NCBI GenBank assembly: GCA_026214975.1
Contig: CM047806.1
Location: 55,259,947 to 55,323,946 of the forward strand
Reading direction: 5' to 3'
Length of the DNA stretch: 64,000 nucleotides
From: Gentiana macrophylla
Lineage: Eukaryota; Streptophyta; Magnoliopsida; Gentianales; Gentianaceae
The notes under the pieces were generated by a model. That model was not told the origin of the DNA and made no database searches. It worked only from the letters and a program-made list of their open reading frames with translations. Position numbers and translations under genes: made by a program. Shown piece after piece: positions 22,970 to 35,958 of this stretch (the stretch's first letter is position 1; the number at the start of each line of letters is the position of its first letter).

Positions 22970-24752
22970 TGCTGGATATACAGAAACCCGAATCCGGATC
23001 CGATCTATAATTGGATCGTCGGATCTGATTCACAGCACCGATCGAGACACTCGATCATGCACAGCAGAAGCTACGAATTAAATTCGCACGCGATTTTAGC
23101 ACAAATTCACATAATTAATTAATAGAAGGTAGAAGATTTACCCAACCGAAGAGAAGCCGTGATCTTCCGGATTGTATCTCCAAGCGACGACTGGTGGATG
23201 TCGATCCTCGTAGTAGAACCTCCTCGAATATGCTTAAGAAAAACCCAAGTTTTTCTTCTCCTAATGGCTAGAACAAGAAACTAATTTTTCTTTTCTTTTC
23301 CAATGAAAGCGGAGCAATTTTTTTCTAAAATGGCATTGATGTTCTATTATTTGTGTTTGGGAGAAACTCTCTTTCTTTATGATAATAACCAATAGTTGGA
23401 GAGTTTATCTTATACACACAAATTTATCTTTTCCTTTTAGGAAAAATAAAACAATTATCCAATAGAAAAAGAAATTTCCTATTTATCCAATAAGAAAACT
23501 AATTTCTTATTTATAATTATTTAACACATAAACACTTTTATTATCCACATTATAAATAATTAGGAGAAAATTTCTTTTCCCAAAATCAAATAAATTGGCG
23601 CCATTTTTAAAGCCAATTGGGATAATAGAAAATGTCTTTTCTATTTTATATATTATTTTCCGAATAAATAATATTTCGCATATTCATTAAATAGACCAAC
23701 TATTTAATTTTATCTCGAGGTTCCAAAATACGAGAATTCACTCACATGTTATGAGACAACCCGTGGACCATGGACCTATAACCAGTAGCTACAATAAATT
23801 GAATAAAATATTCATCGAACAGAACATTTCTACTCAACTTATTAATTCCGGAATTACGCCACCATAAATCCGAAGACGAACTCTATCGATTATAGATATA
23901 ACTTATCAAAGCGTCGAGTCAATAAGTGTCCATTAATATAATCATTACATACAGACTAACCCTCCATAAACTATCCGTAACGAAGCGGGATTATATCCGT
24001 AAACCTTCTTCATTACATCTTATCCTTATTTACCATTAACCCACTAGTGATCAATTAGTTCATAACCAATATGAACTTGGCCGATCGATCAGCTTCTAGG
24101 ATCAACAAATAAGGTATTATCTTTCTGCTTCCCGTAGAAAGGAATTGATTCCATATCTGTGAGACACGCACTCCTCATCCATTCCAGAATAGTGCTAACG
24201 TGAAAGTGATTCAGACCGCGCCTCTTAGCGATCCTTAACGAACACATCAAACCCTATCTTGAAACAAGCAGGCGTCTGCAATCACTTCGGATTAAGGTTA
24301 ATCCATATATGATCATCTTGTGATTTAATAAGATCTCTCAATCATGGAATTATATGAGAAATGCAGATTAAATCGATCCAGTCCTAGATAACCAATATCG
24401 ACGGTCCGGATAAGACGGTCACACCATAAAGCGTTCTGGGCGCATTAATGGTGGTTTACTCAATAGACCCCATACCTTGATTAAGTTCACCATGGACTAA
24501 TAGTCAATGTATCACCATAAACTTAATCCTCACGTGTGACACACACTAAGTTATATGGCTACATATGATACAACTTAGGGTTTTCAGTAGTGTATTACAT
24601 ATATGCACGAAGCTAATAATAAGATAAGAATAAATCTGTCATTTATTAATTATAAAAACAATTACAGAAATTTTCTTTAGGGCTACTTCCAACAATCTCC
24701 CACTTGCCCGTATAGACAAGCAACAATTGTCTTTCGGGCACTACATCCAACA
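22970..24752 (-). mobile_element. Copia 3' LTR
   Basis: 1783 bp. Relative to its partner it lacks several short segments. Where the partner has the TATA box tatataaag (near 33400, reverse strand), this copy reads tctttctttatgat, so its promoter is damaged. Confidence 0.85.
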
Positions 24753-24829
24753 ATCTCCCACTTGCCGCCGTAAAGACAAGCAACAATTGTTTTTAGAGCA
24801 CCACACCATAATTCTATCTATCCACAACA

Positions 24830-25210
24830 TTCTCCTACTTACTCTAAAGCATATGAGACATAGCTCCCAATTTCATACCCGCCAAGCGCTTATCAGTGAC
24901 ATTAGATGCCACACGACTTGGTAAACTGATCAGCAAGGTTGTCGGCTCGTGACGATCTTTAGGACTGAAATGTCGCCTCTCTGCACGGTCTGTCTGACCA
25001 GGTGGTACTTACTTTCAATATGCTTTTGACCTCTTGTGGTTGCGAAGATCCTTTGCATAATCTACATCTCCACTGTTTTCACAGTGAAGTGATATCGACT
25101 TACCCAGAAGTGGAATTACTCCCAAATCATCAATGAACCTTTCCAGCTATACTGCCTCTCTAGCTACTCTAGAAGCTGCTATGTATTTGACTTATAGAGT
25201 TAAATCGGCA
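24830..25210 (-). pseudogene. Copia RNase H C-terminus, degenerate
   Basis: Reading the reverse strand with several frame changes shows the family order: K-Y-I-A-A-S-R-V-A, F-I-D-D-L-G-V-I-P, the C-E-N-S-G position of the catalytic D-N-S, R-N-H-K-R-S-K, and a final L-A-G-M-K-L-G-A-M. Stops and shifts occur throughout. It lies just upstream of the polypurine tract and 3' LTR, where the end of pol belongs. Confidence 0.65.
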
Positions 25211-25399
25211 ATTGTGGATTGATCTGGACTGTAGCTCCATCACAATGAGTAAACACTGAGCCCGAGATCGATTAACAATCATCCTTAATCTGACTGAAAG
25301 TCAGAAGCAGTGTAGTCAAAAATATACGAGTTTGCACCCGAGTATACAAACATATTATTCCTCATTCCCCAAAGATACTTGAGGATGCACTACACTGCT

Positions 25400-26664
25400 C
25401 TCCAATGCTCGAATCTGAGATTTGACTTTAATTGACTTTTAGTAACCTGACTTTCTCTATCCAAAAGAGAATTTATCCCATTTTCTCTTTATCCAAAGAC
25501 TAAGAGAATTATTCCGTGAGGGGCTGGGTAGGAACCTCTCGTTGAATCTAGCATTCGAAAATGCATCATATCATCTTAATCAATAAGATGAATGGGATAC
25601 GGCCAACAACTTGTTCTCATGAATTCGACCGAATCAAATTCTAAGAATATAGTCCACTTCTCTAATTCAGAGAAGCTTTGGCTCATCAGGTTCTTGACTT
25701 CAGATAACACACCCATGTTGCTTACAACTGTTGCAGTGTCACATTTTATTAACACTAATGTCTACTACTTTACCAATATTGATTCTCTGGTCTACAAAAG
25801 ACTCACCAATATTCTGGTCAAGCCCACACATTTCAAACATATGGATTTTAATGACCTAGAAGTTTGCTTTAATCCACCGATGGATATAAGCGTAGGCAGT
25901 CAGTCTGTCATTGGCTTTAAGTTAAAACCCTTCCGTTCCGAATGAATCTAAGCTCTATTATACGCCAAGAAAGTTTCAGGGCATCACCCCTGTTAATCTT
26001 TCTGCTTTCCATGGAGTCAAGCAAGGCCACACTGCTAATCAATGCTCGAATCCGAGATTTGACTTTAATTGACTTTTAGTAACCTGACATTCTCTATCCA
26101 AAAGAGAATTTATCCCATTTTCTCTTTATCCAAAGACTAAGTGAATTATTCTGTGAGGGGCTGGGTAGGAACCTCTCGTTGAATCTAGCATTTGAAAATG
26201 CATCATATCATCTTAATCAATAAGATGAATGGGATACGGCCAACAACTTGTTCTCATGAATTCGACCGAATCTAATTCTAAGAATATAGTCCACTTCTCT
26301 GATTCAGAGAAGCTTTGGCTCATCAGGTTCTTGACTTCAGATAACACACTCATGTTGCTTACAACTGTTGCAGTGTCACATTTCATTAACACTAACGTCT
26401 ACTACTTTACCAATATTGATTCTCTGGTCTACAAAAGACTCACCAATATTCTGGTCAAGCCCACATATTTCAAACATGTGGCTTTTAATGACCTAGAGGT
26501 TTGCTTTATCCATCGATGGATATAAGCATAGGCAGTCAGTCTGTCATTGGATTTAAGCTAAAACCCTTCCGTTCGAATGAATTTAAGCTTCATTGTATGG
26601 CAAGAAAGTTTCAGGGCATCACCCCTATTAATCTTTCTGCTTTCCATGGAGTCAAGCAAGGCTG
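25400..26664. repeat. Tandem duplication, unit about 637 bp, inside the copia element
   Basis: aatgctcgaatc starts at 25404 and (as aatgctcgaatcc) at 26041. Both copies continue in parallel to tttccatggagtcaagcaaggc (about 26028 and 26663). They are nearly identical, so the duplication is much younger than the pol decay around it. The short plus-strand frames in each copy (about 100 residues) are paralogous only because the DNA is duplicated; they show no known domain. Confidence 0.85.
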
Positions 26665-28272
26665 AGGGGTGAGAAAGTTTCAGGGAATCACCCTCATTAA
26701 ACTATCTACTTCTCAAGGAATTACCCCTAGACCACTTGGCTTTGCTTAGAAAGATAAACATTCTCATTCATTCGACTCCTTTTCACGTAGATCCAATTAC
26801 TCCCACTGGGCCTAAGACACTCAGGCGGTTCTACAAGATTGTGAGCAGAACTAGAGTACCAAAACTCCATTTATAGGTTTATGGCTTTAAACCAACCTTC
26901 TTTTATCAAAAGACCATAGGTTGTCAATCACCCCCAGTAGACTGTAAAGTCTGCATAATCACAGTGAGTCAATGGATAAACCATACTCCCACTGCATTTG
27001 GGTGGATAGACATTCTGATCTGGTTCAGTAGTATTTATCAGTGTAACCCCCAACAACCAATGTTGGATATCATCTGATTAAATCAGATGGTAACTCCTTA
27101 AGTAACTTAACTTCAACGTCTAAGGTTATTATTTTAACATTCTTTCAGAAAGGCTATGACAATTCAACCATCATTATCCAATCTTAGGAATCTTATAACC
27201 AACCTTTACTTATTGCATTAAGATATTTCACGAACGGTAACCATCTGAACGTGTATGCAAAATCTCCAGTCCTACCTTCAAGCACTATTTCTAAATTCCT
27301 CTATTTGCGGAAGTGGAGTAAATGTACTTCACTCATCATCCACAAATTCATAAGCATCTTCTAAGGTAGACTTCTCGATTTTACTTGATAATGCAAACCA
27401 TTATTTTGCAATCAATATCTTAATTAAGTTAAGAAGTGTACTGTATCATATCAATAACTATATAAGGCAATCCATGGTTTATCCTTTCAGTGAAATCGTT
27501 TCACTCGGAGGTAGGCCAAGCATCAGTGCCAAAACCATGCCATGGCCTATATCTGAGCATGGAATACTCGCTTCTCTTATAATATCAGAGATTCCTCAAG
27601 ATATTCAGATAAACTAATCTGTGTTTCGAGTAGCTATCAGACAAATTGTCCATTACTCAAAAGCTCCTACTAGCTCTTACCTTCATAAGACCCCAAAGGT
27701 TAATATGAAAAAGCTATGATACTTCTCTAGCTCTATTACCCTTTCCTAATTGAAAGGCTACTTAGTCTTTTTTCCTTTGAGATAGTGTTCTTAGACTGGG
27801 AGATAGGAATCACCCGTAGCCAATCTTAAAATCTTATCTTTAGGATATATGCACTAATAAATAGATGATGAAGAATCATTTATCTAAATATGGAAACCAT
27901 TTGTCTCAATAGTTTATGATGTGTTACATATATATTTTCAGTATTATTTAGTGGTTTTGACTTTTCCAGACAAAAGTCCGAGTCTCAGAATCGTATACAA
28001 ATGTCATATTCACTTTCTTTAAGGCAACTAAGTTATCGATGAAGTGAATCCATTTGTTTCAATGAATCTAAAAATAGAAATTAAAGTTCTGCGATATTCA
28101 AGGATTAAAATCCGAAATTTCTTTCCTTATATCACCCCCACTATCTCAGCTGAAATAACTGCCCGTTGTCTACTCTTCATTATGAATGCCCAGCTACCTT
28201 GTTCTTACAAAAGAACTTTAGCTTCCGAGTCAAATTACTCAGTTAAGAAAGTCTCTAAGGATTCATAGGTCA
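26665..28272 (-). other. Degenerate copia interior
   Basis: No usable frame. A weak reverse-strand G-Y-T-D phrase near 27030 is reminiscent of the start of copia RNase H. A partial third repeat of gagaaagtttcaggg-atcaccc lies at 26670-26710. Confidence 0.35.
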
Positions 28273-28277
28273 GTGAT

Positions 28278-30421
28278 TGTGAGACTAAACCTAACCTTGA
28301 AACGGCGGCGAAAGTCGACGGACATTACCTAGGCTATACAGATCCTAACCGGCAAAGTGTACCGGGTCAAATTGTAGTGCTAGTCCGGTGAGTCAGTCGT
28401 ATTCCTCTCGGGAAAACATGGTAATTCTTTTAAGTGGGGTTAAACACCAAGAAGCTATTATTAACTCGATCTAAGTCGCAGTTTTTACTTTTTTCTGAGG
28501 TTAGATAGTTAGATCGATTAGATTAGTTAGTAATGTTAGAGTTAGATGTTAGTAAAGCAGAGAAAATAAAACAAATAAATACTAATATAATATATATTTT
28601 TGGATCTAGCCAAGAATTATATTCTTGAATCAATATCTTTTAGTAGAAATAAATGAGACAGATCTTCCTTTATTCAAGGTCCAATCAATTATACGAAACG
28701 GTATACTCCTAAGCTAGGCAATTTCTCCTCACACGAGCGTATGAAATTGTCATATGTCTTGTCCTCTGTCCAATGTCATCCTCAAGCATGGGTCACTCCC
28801 GTTTTGTCATTCGGCCAATTTTAAGGTATGTCAATTAAACAGGCGAATTTAACGTGATAATCTCTCGAGTATAAATTTCAATAAGAGTTTGTTTCTCCCG
28901 AAACAAATCTACCCCCGGTTTAGGAAATCGGATTCCGTTGTCACGTTTTCACTCGGCCAATTTTACCCTCCGGTCTTTCTATTAACGAGTTCATAAACTA
29001 ACTACGAGGTGTCAATTCATAATTAGATTATGAATTCTTTCAAATCGATTAGCTACTTCAATTCAAACATAGAAAGAGATTCATTATAACCGATTTTAAT
29101 CATGATTACCAGAGTCGATCATTCATTTTACCAACAGATTAACTAATTCAGATTCATATCTTGGCTAGATATATTTTTAGTTTAACATAGTGATAGATAC
29201 AACAAAAGTAATAACTTGATAAAATTACCCGTTTATTGTAGATCTAAGTCGTATCCTCTGAAAATAGCAACTTCTTCAATACAATTCCTCGGATAATTCT
29301 CTCGAGCATTACAACGGTACTACTTTTATTTATAAAAACATATATACATACATAGACATATGTATATACGGCCCGAAAATAAAATAAAAGCGAGAAAAGA
29401 GATGAAGAACGGAGATGGAGAAGAGGGAAATGGGAGATGGAGAGTTCTTGGCCAGAGAGTGGCCAAGAGGGGCAAGGAATTATGCTAAGGATGGGGGGTA
29501 TTTATAGGATTTTTGGGTAGGTTCGAACCAGTCGAAACCGAATCGAACTTATTCATTTGTTTGATAAAACAACCATAACTTGAGTTGTAGACCTCCGATT
29601 GACGTGACTCAAAGTGCGTTGGAAAGCTCATTTGAAGATCTAAAACTTTCATCAAGGACTCTTCCCTGAAAATGCCTCTAAGTTGGGTCGCATATTCGTT
29701 GAAGATATTTTACGGTATAAGTCACGTAGGAAAACCGACCCGTTGAACTTGTAAGCTTGTGGCATATTCTTCCATCCTTCAAAATACCTCGTGTCGAATT
29801 ACGTGGGATATTTTTATGGCCTTGGGCTCCAAGTTTGGTGAGCAAAATATCGAGGATATTTATTTTGTGATCAAATAAATATCGAGGAATACGCTTGGAA
29901 TATTAAGAGAAAATATCGAGGAATACGCTTGGAATATTCCAGAAAATATCCAAGATATTTATTTTGTGGTGTTGGCGAATCCACTCGATCCAGGCATAAC
30001 TCTCGTTTCGTCATTCATTCATTTTTCGTCTCCGCCTGATAAATCTTATCTTTTTTACACGAACACAAAGAAACGAACCGCGAGTAAATCGACAACAAAA
30101 GTTAAGAAGCTGCGTTGAATTTTATCGACACTTTTCAGGTTAATATTACGATCTCTAGTCATGAATTTTTAGATCTATCATACTAGCGGTAAATAAAACC
30201 TTTATAAAATATAGTAATTTTCAACACGACAGTCCAATTATTAAATCTATAAAAAAACTTATAAAAATATAATAAAAACACGATAATTTATATAATAATT
30301 ACTACTCATACATTTTGATAAAACTTAGTATTTATGACTTGATTTGATACATAAATGCTCAAAATGGTATCAATATTGGGGTAAAATGTCATAATAATGA
30401 TCATAAATTTATCTCTCATCA
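28278..30421 (-). mobile_element. Solo LTR of an Athila-type element
   Basis: 2144 bp bounded by TG...CA, with 5-bp duplication GTGAT at 28273-28277 and 30422-30426 and no internal region. On the reverse strand it starts TGATGAGAGATAAATT and ends TTTAGTCTCACA. Orientation comes from a block (29577-29690) whose reverse complement matches the U3 part of the Athila LTR at 50478-50590: agaggcattttcaggga, gagctttccaacgcacttt, acgtcaatcgga, tctacaactcaa. A solo LTR arises by recombination between the two LTRs of a complete element. Confidence 0.75.
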
Positions 30422-30426
30422 GTGAT

Positions 30427-31400
30427 CCGAAATCACTTTCCTTGTCCTATGCTTTCTTTCATTAATGTTTTGGTTTAGCCTTTAACCTATTTAGTTTAGA
30501 TGACATATACTTGTAGACATTTACTTTCCCATTCTTGGCTTTCTTTAAGGGAAATGGCCGTGAACTAGCAATTCATTTGAGTAGACACTACTTATGAACT
30601 GTGAGATGTCTAGTGAGATTGATACCAAATCATTCTCATCATCTTTGAACTAATTTTGTTTGTCACTCATTCAACACGAGTGACAGCAGTGACATATTTG
30701 TCAATATCACTTAAGTTCGTAGGCTCAAGAGGAACATCCTCTTCTGAAAAATTAATTTGCATTTTCGATTAATCAGTTCAACGTCCTCGTTACTTTTCCA
30801 TTTTTATGAAGTCGTTACTAGTCAATTTTAACGTGTTTAGCAGTTTAGATACCTTGAGATGATATTTAGTTGAAAAATAAATTATGACAGAATTATAAAT
30901 CAAATCATACATCACTACAAATAATGATTTTAGGAATTATAAACGTGATGTCATGCATGCAGTTTATCCTACCATTCCAAGAATTTATTCACACATCATG
31001 CTGCCGCCGCAGGGTCGGTATCAACATAATGACGATTAAATTGAGACAATCTCTCTCAATAATTAACCATTAAGAATCAAACATCTTCTATTTATTTGTT
31101 GATTACCTTCCTTTTTCAGCCAAGATATTTTCAAATAAATATCCTTGTGAGTGTGACCTACGGTTTTAGATCTCAAAGTATGCCCCGAGTATACCGCCGT
31201 AGGGTCGGTCAGTGACCCGACGAGTACCCAAAATCCTATCCTTTTGGAGACCAAGCTTTGAATTTTGATAAGAGTGAAGGCCATCTGTAGGGGTCCGTAA
31301 TCAAAGTGGCTCAAGGTGTCACCATTCTCTCACGTGCTTGTGTCAACAGTAGAGGCCATGGGGTTGGTTGTCATCTTCCCCGCTCCCACTCGTTATTTTG
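30427..31400 (-). other. Degenerate copia interior, gag side
   Basis: Resumes the copia sequence after the solo LTR. A short reverse-strand frame M-Q-I-N-F-S-E-E-D near 30760 may be a gag start, but nothing diagnostic follows. The 83-codon reverse frame at 31063-31314 has no recognised domain. Confidence 0.3.
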
Positions 31401-32000
31401 AGAAATAGGTAGTCTTATTAAGATTTTCAGAATTTCTTTACAATCAGAAAACAATAAATCATTAACATTAAAATTAATCCTCCCACTAGTTTATCGGTTC
31501 CAAATACCATCTAACTAGTGTCACTATATTCACGATTTTCCAATTTTATGGATTTATAAAAATTCCTTGTGTAGACACTACACAATTTAAAATTCACCAA
31601 GAATTTTATAATCCTAATACATTGGGACTTATGAATTTCTCAATAATTTAAAACAATAAATCATGAAATTTAAAGCTCCCACTAGTTTATCGGTTCCAAA
31701 TACCGTCCAACTAGTGACACTATATTCATGATTTTCCAGTTTATGGATTATTTAGAAAATCTCTTGTGTAGACACTACACAATTAAAATTCATCAAAAAA
31801 AATTTATAGTCATAATTATGTCGTGATGAAAGTTTTAGGATTATAGAATTTTCCAATAAATCGAAAAACAATAAATCAAGAAAAACAACCATCAACTTGT
31901 CGGTTCCAAATACCGACTAGTTGGTGTCCAATTTTTCATATTTTTCAATTTTTGATTATCAAAATTCTAATTTACGTAGACACTACATTACCAAAACCCC
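31400..32000. repeat. Degenerate tandem repeat, unit about 0.2 kb, three copies
   Basis: cggttccaaatacc starts at 31495, 31691 and 31901 (spacings 196 and 210). Units share acaataaatca, ccactagtttatcggttcc and gtgtagacactaca. They lie in the leader region between the primer site and the gag end of the copia element. Confidence 0.8.
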
Positions 32001-32394
32001 GAAGGATTCATAATCCTAAATTAAGTTTATCATATGAATTTTATATCCCGATAATTTCCGTTTCCTTTAATTAATTTAATTTATTATTAATCTAAATTAA
32101 TTATCGTGTTCATACATGTCTAATTAATGCCAATATTAATTTTCTACATGTATGCATATGCTAGGAGTGAAATTAATGAATATGATGCATGTCATTATTA
32201 TATCACATGAATAATCATATAAGAAAAAAAATGCGAAAAATAAACCACTGAGATGGACCGTTGGTACCCCCGTATCTAATCTATAAATTTAAAATTAAAT
32301 AAATAAATAAACCCTACGTCTAAAAGATTTACTAATCTCTAAACAATTCTTCCACCGCTCTGTATGATATATTTCTGGTCCGTTCGTTTAACAG

Positions 32395-32580
32395 TTGAGC
32401 CTCCCAGACGAGTTGGTCACAGCGTCTTCCCCTTCTCGTGGCAGCCTGGGTTTGAATATTTTTTTTATAAAACTGCAACCCCGAGTTGGTCACAACGTCT
32501 TCCCACTTTCTCGTGGCAGCCTGGGTTTGAATCCCAGCTGCTACAATTTTTATTTTATTCTTTTATAAAACTGCAACCTT
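32395..32580. repeat. Two-copy repeat with tRNA-like B-box phrase
   Basis: gagttggtcaca-cgtcttcc-cttctcgtggcagcctgggtttgaat occurs at about 32410 and about 32483. In the second copy ctgggtttgaatcccag resembles a TpsiC arm and Pol III B box (GGTTCGANNCC). It may be a fragment of a tRNA-derived SINE; no full tRNA can be folded from it by eye. Confidence 0.35.
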
Positions 32581-32966
32581 TCTGGGAAAATTTTGATAAA
32601 AACACGTCAAGGGGAATCGAAGCATGGTCTACATGTTCTAAAACACGCCTCTTTACCACCGCGGTGCTTCCTTGCCTTGTTGATGTTCTTCGAATATTAA
32701 ATAAATACAACAGGGCCGCCGATATTGTATATATTCTAACTACTAGGAAATTAAATTACAACAAATAAATTACATAATTTCCTATACCCGGAAAAATTGG
32801 GTTTACAATAGATCTAACGGTAAACAAGTACCAACCCCAATCCATCTCGTCAACCAAGAACATTCAACCACACATATATATAATAAACGTATTAAAGATG
32901 TAATTTTATTCAATTCCACTCCTTATTAATTAATTATGTAATCAAGATCGCAAAATCGCTTTAACC

Positions 32967-32980
32967 TGTCTCTGATACCA
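32967..32980 (-). other. Copia primer-binding site
   Basis: Reverse-strand TGGTATCAGAGACA matches the initiator tRNA-Met complement TGGTATCAGAGC at 11 of the first 12 bases. This shows that the right-hand LTR is the 5' LTR. Confidence 0.8.
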
Positions 32981-32982
32981 CA

Positions 32983-34815
32983 TGCTGGATATACAGAAAC
33001 CCGAATCCGGATCCGATCCATAATTGGATCGTCAGATCTGATTCACAGTACCGATCAAGACACTCGATCATGCACAGCGGAAGCTACGAATTAAATTCGT
33101 ATGCGATTTTACCATGATTTAATTCACATAATTAATTAATATAACTACAAGAAGGTAGAAGATTTACCCAACAGAAGAGAAGTTGTGATTTTCGGGATTT
33201 TATCTCCAAGCGACGACTGGTGGACGTCGATCCTCGTAGTAGAACCTCCTCGAATATGCTTAAGAAAAACCCTAGTTTTTCTTTTCCCAATGGCTAGAAC
33301 AAGAAACTAATTTTTCTTTTCTTTTCCAATGAGAGTGGCGCAATTTTTTTCTAAAATGGCATTGATGTTCTATTATTTGTGTTTGGGAGAAACTCTCTTT
33401 ATATAGGATAATAATCAATAGTTGGAGAGTTTATCTTATACACACAAATTTATCTTTTTCCTTTAAGGAAAAATAAAACAATTATCCAATAGGAAAACAA
33501 ATTTCTTATTTATCTAATAAGAAAACTATTTTCTTATTTATAATTACTTAACACAAACAATTATATTATCCACATTATAAATAATTAGGAGAAAATTTAT
33601 TTTCTCAAAATCAAAAAAATTGGCGCCATTTTTAATTCCAATTGGGATAATAGAAAATGTCTTTTTTATTTTATATATTATTTACCGAATAAATAATATT
33701 TCGTATATTCATTAAATAGGCCAACTATTTAATTTTACTCGAGGTTCCAAATACGAGAATTCACTCACGTATCAGGAGCCAACCCAGGGACCATGTATCT
33801 ATAACCAGTAGCTACAATAAATTGAATAAAATATTCATCGAACATAACATTTCTACTCAACTTATTAATTCCGGAATTACGCCACCATAAATCCGAAACT
33901 AAACTCTATCGATTATAGATATAACTAATCTCAAAGCGTCGAGTCAATAAGTGTCCATTGATATAATCATTACATACAGACTAACCCTCCATAGACTATC
34001 CGTAACGAAGCAGGATTATATCCGTAAACCTTCTTCATTACATCTTATCCTTATTTACCATTAACCCACAAGTGATCGATTAGTTCATAACCAATATGAA
34101 CTCGGCCGATCGATCAGTTTCTAGGATCAACAAATAAGGGGATTATCTTTCTACTTCCCATAGGAAGGAATGGATTCCATATCTGTGAGAGACACACTTC
34201 TCACCTATTCCAGAATAGTGCCAACGTGAAAGTGATTCAGACCGTGCCTCTTAGCGATCCTTAACGAACACATCAAACCCTATCTTGAAACAAGCAGGCG
34301 TTTGCAGTCACTTCAGGATTAAGGTTAATCCATATATGATCATCTTGGGATTTAATAAGATTTCTCAATCACGGAATTATATTAGAAATGCAGATTAAAT
34401 CCGTCCAGTCCTATATGACTATATCATATATAAATGCCCTACTTAGATAACCAATATCGTCTGTCTAGATAAGACGGTCACACCATAAAGGGTTCTGGGT
34501 GCATTAATGGCGGTTTAATCAATAGACCCCATACTTTGATTAAGTTCACCACGGACTAATAGTTCAAGTGTATCACCATAAACTTAATCCTCACGTGTGA
34601 CACACACTAAGTTATATGGCTACATATGATACAACTTAGGGTTTTCAGCAGTGTAGTACATATAATCACGAAGCTAATAATAAAATGAGAATAAATCTGT
34701 CATTTGTTAATTATAAAAACAATTACAGAAATTGTCTTTCGGGCGCTACTTCCAACAATTTCCCACTTGCCCGTATAGACAATCAACAATTGTCTTTCGG
34801 GCACTACATCCAACA
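32983..34815 (-). mobile_element. Copia 5' LTR
   Basis: 1833 bp, with a TATA box ctatataaagag (reverse strand, about 33396-33406). The primer-binding site lies two bases inside the element at about 32967-32980. Confidence 0.85.
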
Positions 34816-34913
34816 CCTATGACGTTATTACTCTAAGAAACACACTTATTATTTTATTTGTATTTTCCCACCAAACACTTTCCTAAAATGGAAAGTCTCT
34901 TGCACTTGTACCA
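34816..34913 (-). mobile_element. Chromovirus 3' LTR, proximal part
   Basis: On the reverse strand it starts TGGTACAAGTGCAAGAG right after the polypurine tract and runs to the copia insertion. Its first five bases on the plus strand, CCTAT, are the copia target duplication. Confidence 0.65.
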
Positions 34914-34989
34914 TCTCTCTTCCTTAGCAAGCACATTGTCCTCAAGGTGAAAGGAACTTAAGAAACTGGGATCGACTGAAAGAAGCATC

Positions 34990-35110
34990 TTCCTAAGTAG
35001 CCTGTTCAGAATCAAGATTCACCCACTTGATGAGCCATTGCACCACAGCCTTGTTTCCTCTCTTAATCATCCTTATATTTAGCCTCTTTTCTGGGTATAA
35101 GACTAGATGT
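34990..35110 (-). pseudogene. Chromodomain remnant of the chromovirus integrase
   Basis: Reverse-strand reading shows P-E-K-R-L-N-I-R-M-I-K-R-G-N-K-A-V-V-Q-W-L-I-K-W followed by an E-Q-A-T-*-E-D segment. This is the typical end of plant chromoviral integrases (K-R-G-N-K-A-V...W-E-D). The W codon of the W-E-D motif is a stop (TAG). The domain normally guides integration toward marked chromatin. Confidence 0.6.
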
Positions 35111-35466
35111 CCATCTGGAGATATGATGGGGGGTCCTCAGTAGAAGGAGGGGAGACTCCAGTATATTTCTTGTGCATTGAAATGTAAAATACAGGATGGA
35201 CAAGTGATGCTGCTGGTAACTTCAACATTCTCATATCTGGTATTCCCTCTCCACCCTATTCTTATCAGCATTCTGCTTCATCCTAAATTGTGGCCTGTCC
35301 AAATGATTCTTAAGTTCTCTAGAGAGGATCTACTTGTGTTTCGAAAACTCATCAACTGAGACCACCCCAAAACTACCAAAACTCCCAGAGGTAATGATTT
35401 GGGTGAATACCTGTACAAATCTTCAAAAGGGGATCTTCTTAAGGATGAATGATAATTAGCGTTGTA

Positions 35467-35958
35467 TCAGAATTCAGCTAGAGTGATCCATTTCTTCCAC
35501 TGTTGAGGCATGTGGGAGCACATACACCTCAAATACATATCCACACACTGATTCACCCTCTCGGTCTGGCCATCTGTTTGAGGATGATATGATGAGCTAA
35601 TGTTTAGCTTAACCCCTGCAAGTTCCATCAAAGACTTCCAGAACTGTGTTGTGAAAACCTTATCCTTGTCAGTCACTATAGTTTTAGGGGCTCCATGTAA
35701 ACGGTATACAAGTGCAAAGAACTCTTGTGACATACTATCATATGTATACCTCTTTATAGTGGAATAAAGTGTGCATATTTAGTGTACCTATCCACCACCA
35801 CTAGAATCACTCCCTTGCCCTCAGACTTTGGTAATCCTTCAATAAAATCCATGCCCACACTTTCCCATGCCTGTTTGGGAATAGACAATGGATGCCGCAG
35901 CCCCACTGGATGATGATGAACATCCTTACACTGCTGACAAGTGAGGCAGGTCTTTACC
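35467..35958 (-). pseudogene. Chromovirus integrase, CC half of zinc finger and catalytic core
   Basis: The integrase inserts element DNA into the genome. Reverse-strand motifs in order: C-L-T-C-Q-Q-C (second half of the H2C2 finger), G-M-D-F-I-E-G-L-P (first catalytic D), I-V-T-D-K-D-K-V-F (second D), and H-P-Q-T-D-G-Q-T-E-R-V-N (catalytic E). A frame break lies near 35740-35770. The hAT element separates this part from its HH half at 40200-40330. Confidence 0.8.

Larger units (their letters stand above)
22970..34815 (-). mobile_element. Ty1/copia element with degenerate interior, 11.8 kb
   Basis: The LTRs at 32983-34815 (5') and 22970-24752 (3') start TGTTGG and end CCAGCA on the reverse strand. 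The target duplication CCTAT lies at 22965-22969 and 34816-34820. A primer site TGGTATCAGAGACA (tRNA-Met type) adjoins the 5' LTR, and a polypurine tract (aagtgggagat) the 3' LTR. The interior has only remnants of pol (RNase H near 24830-25210), no long frame, internal tandem duplications and a solo LTR. The LTRs differ by many substitutions and indels, so this is an old insertion. Confidence 0.85.

Noticed and set aside
25592..26525. Two similar plus-strand frames of about 100-117 codons as a gene pair
   Set aside because: They are similar only because the DNA is a tandem duplication. There is no domain, no promoter, and the strand is opposite to the element's pol.
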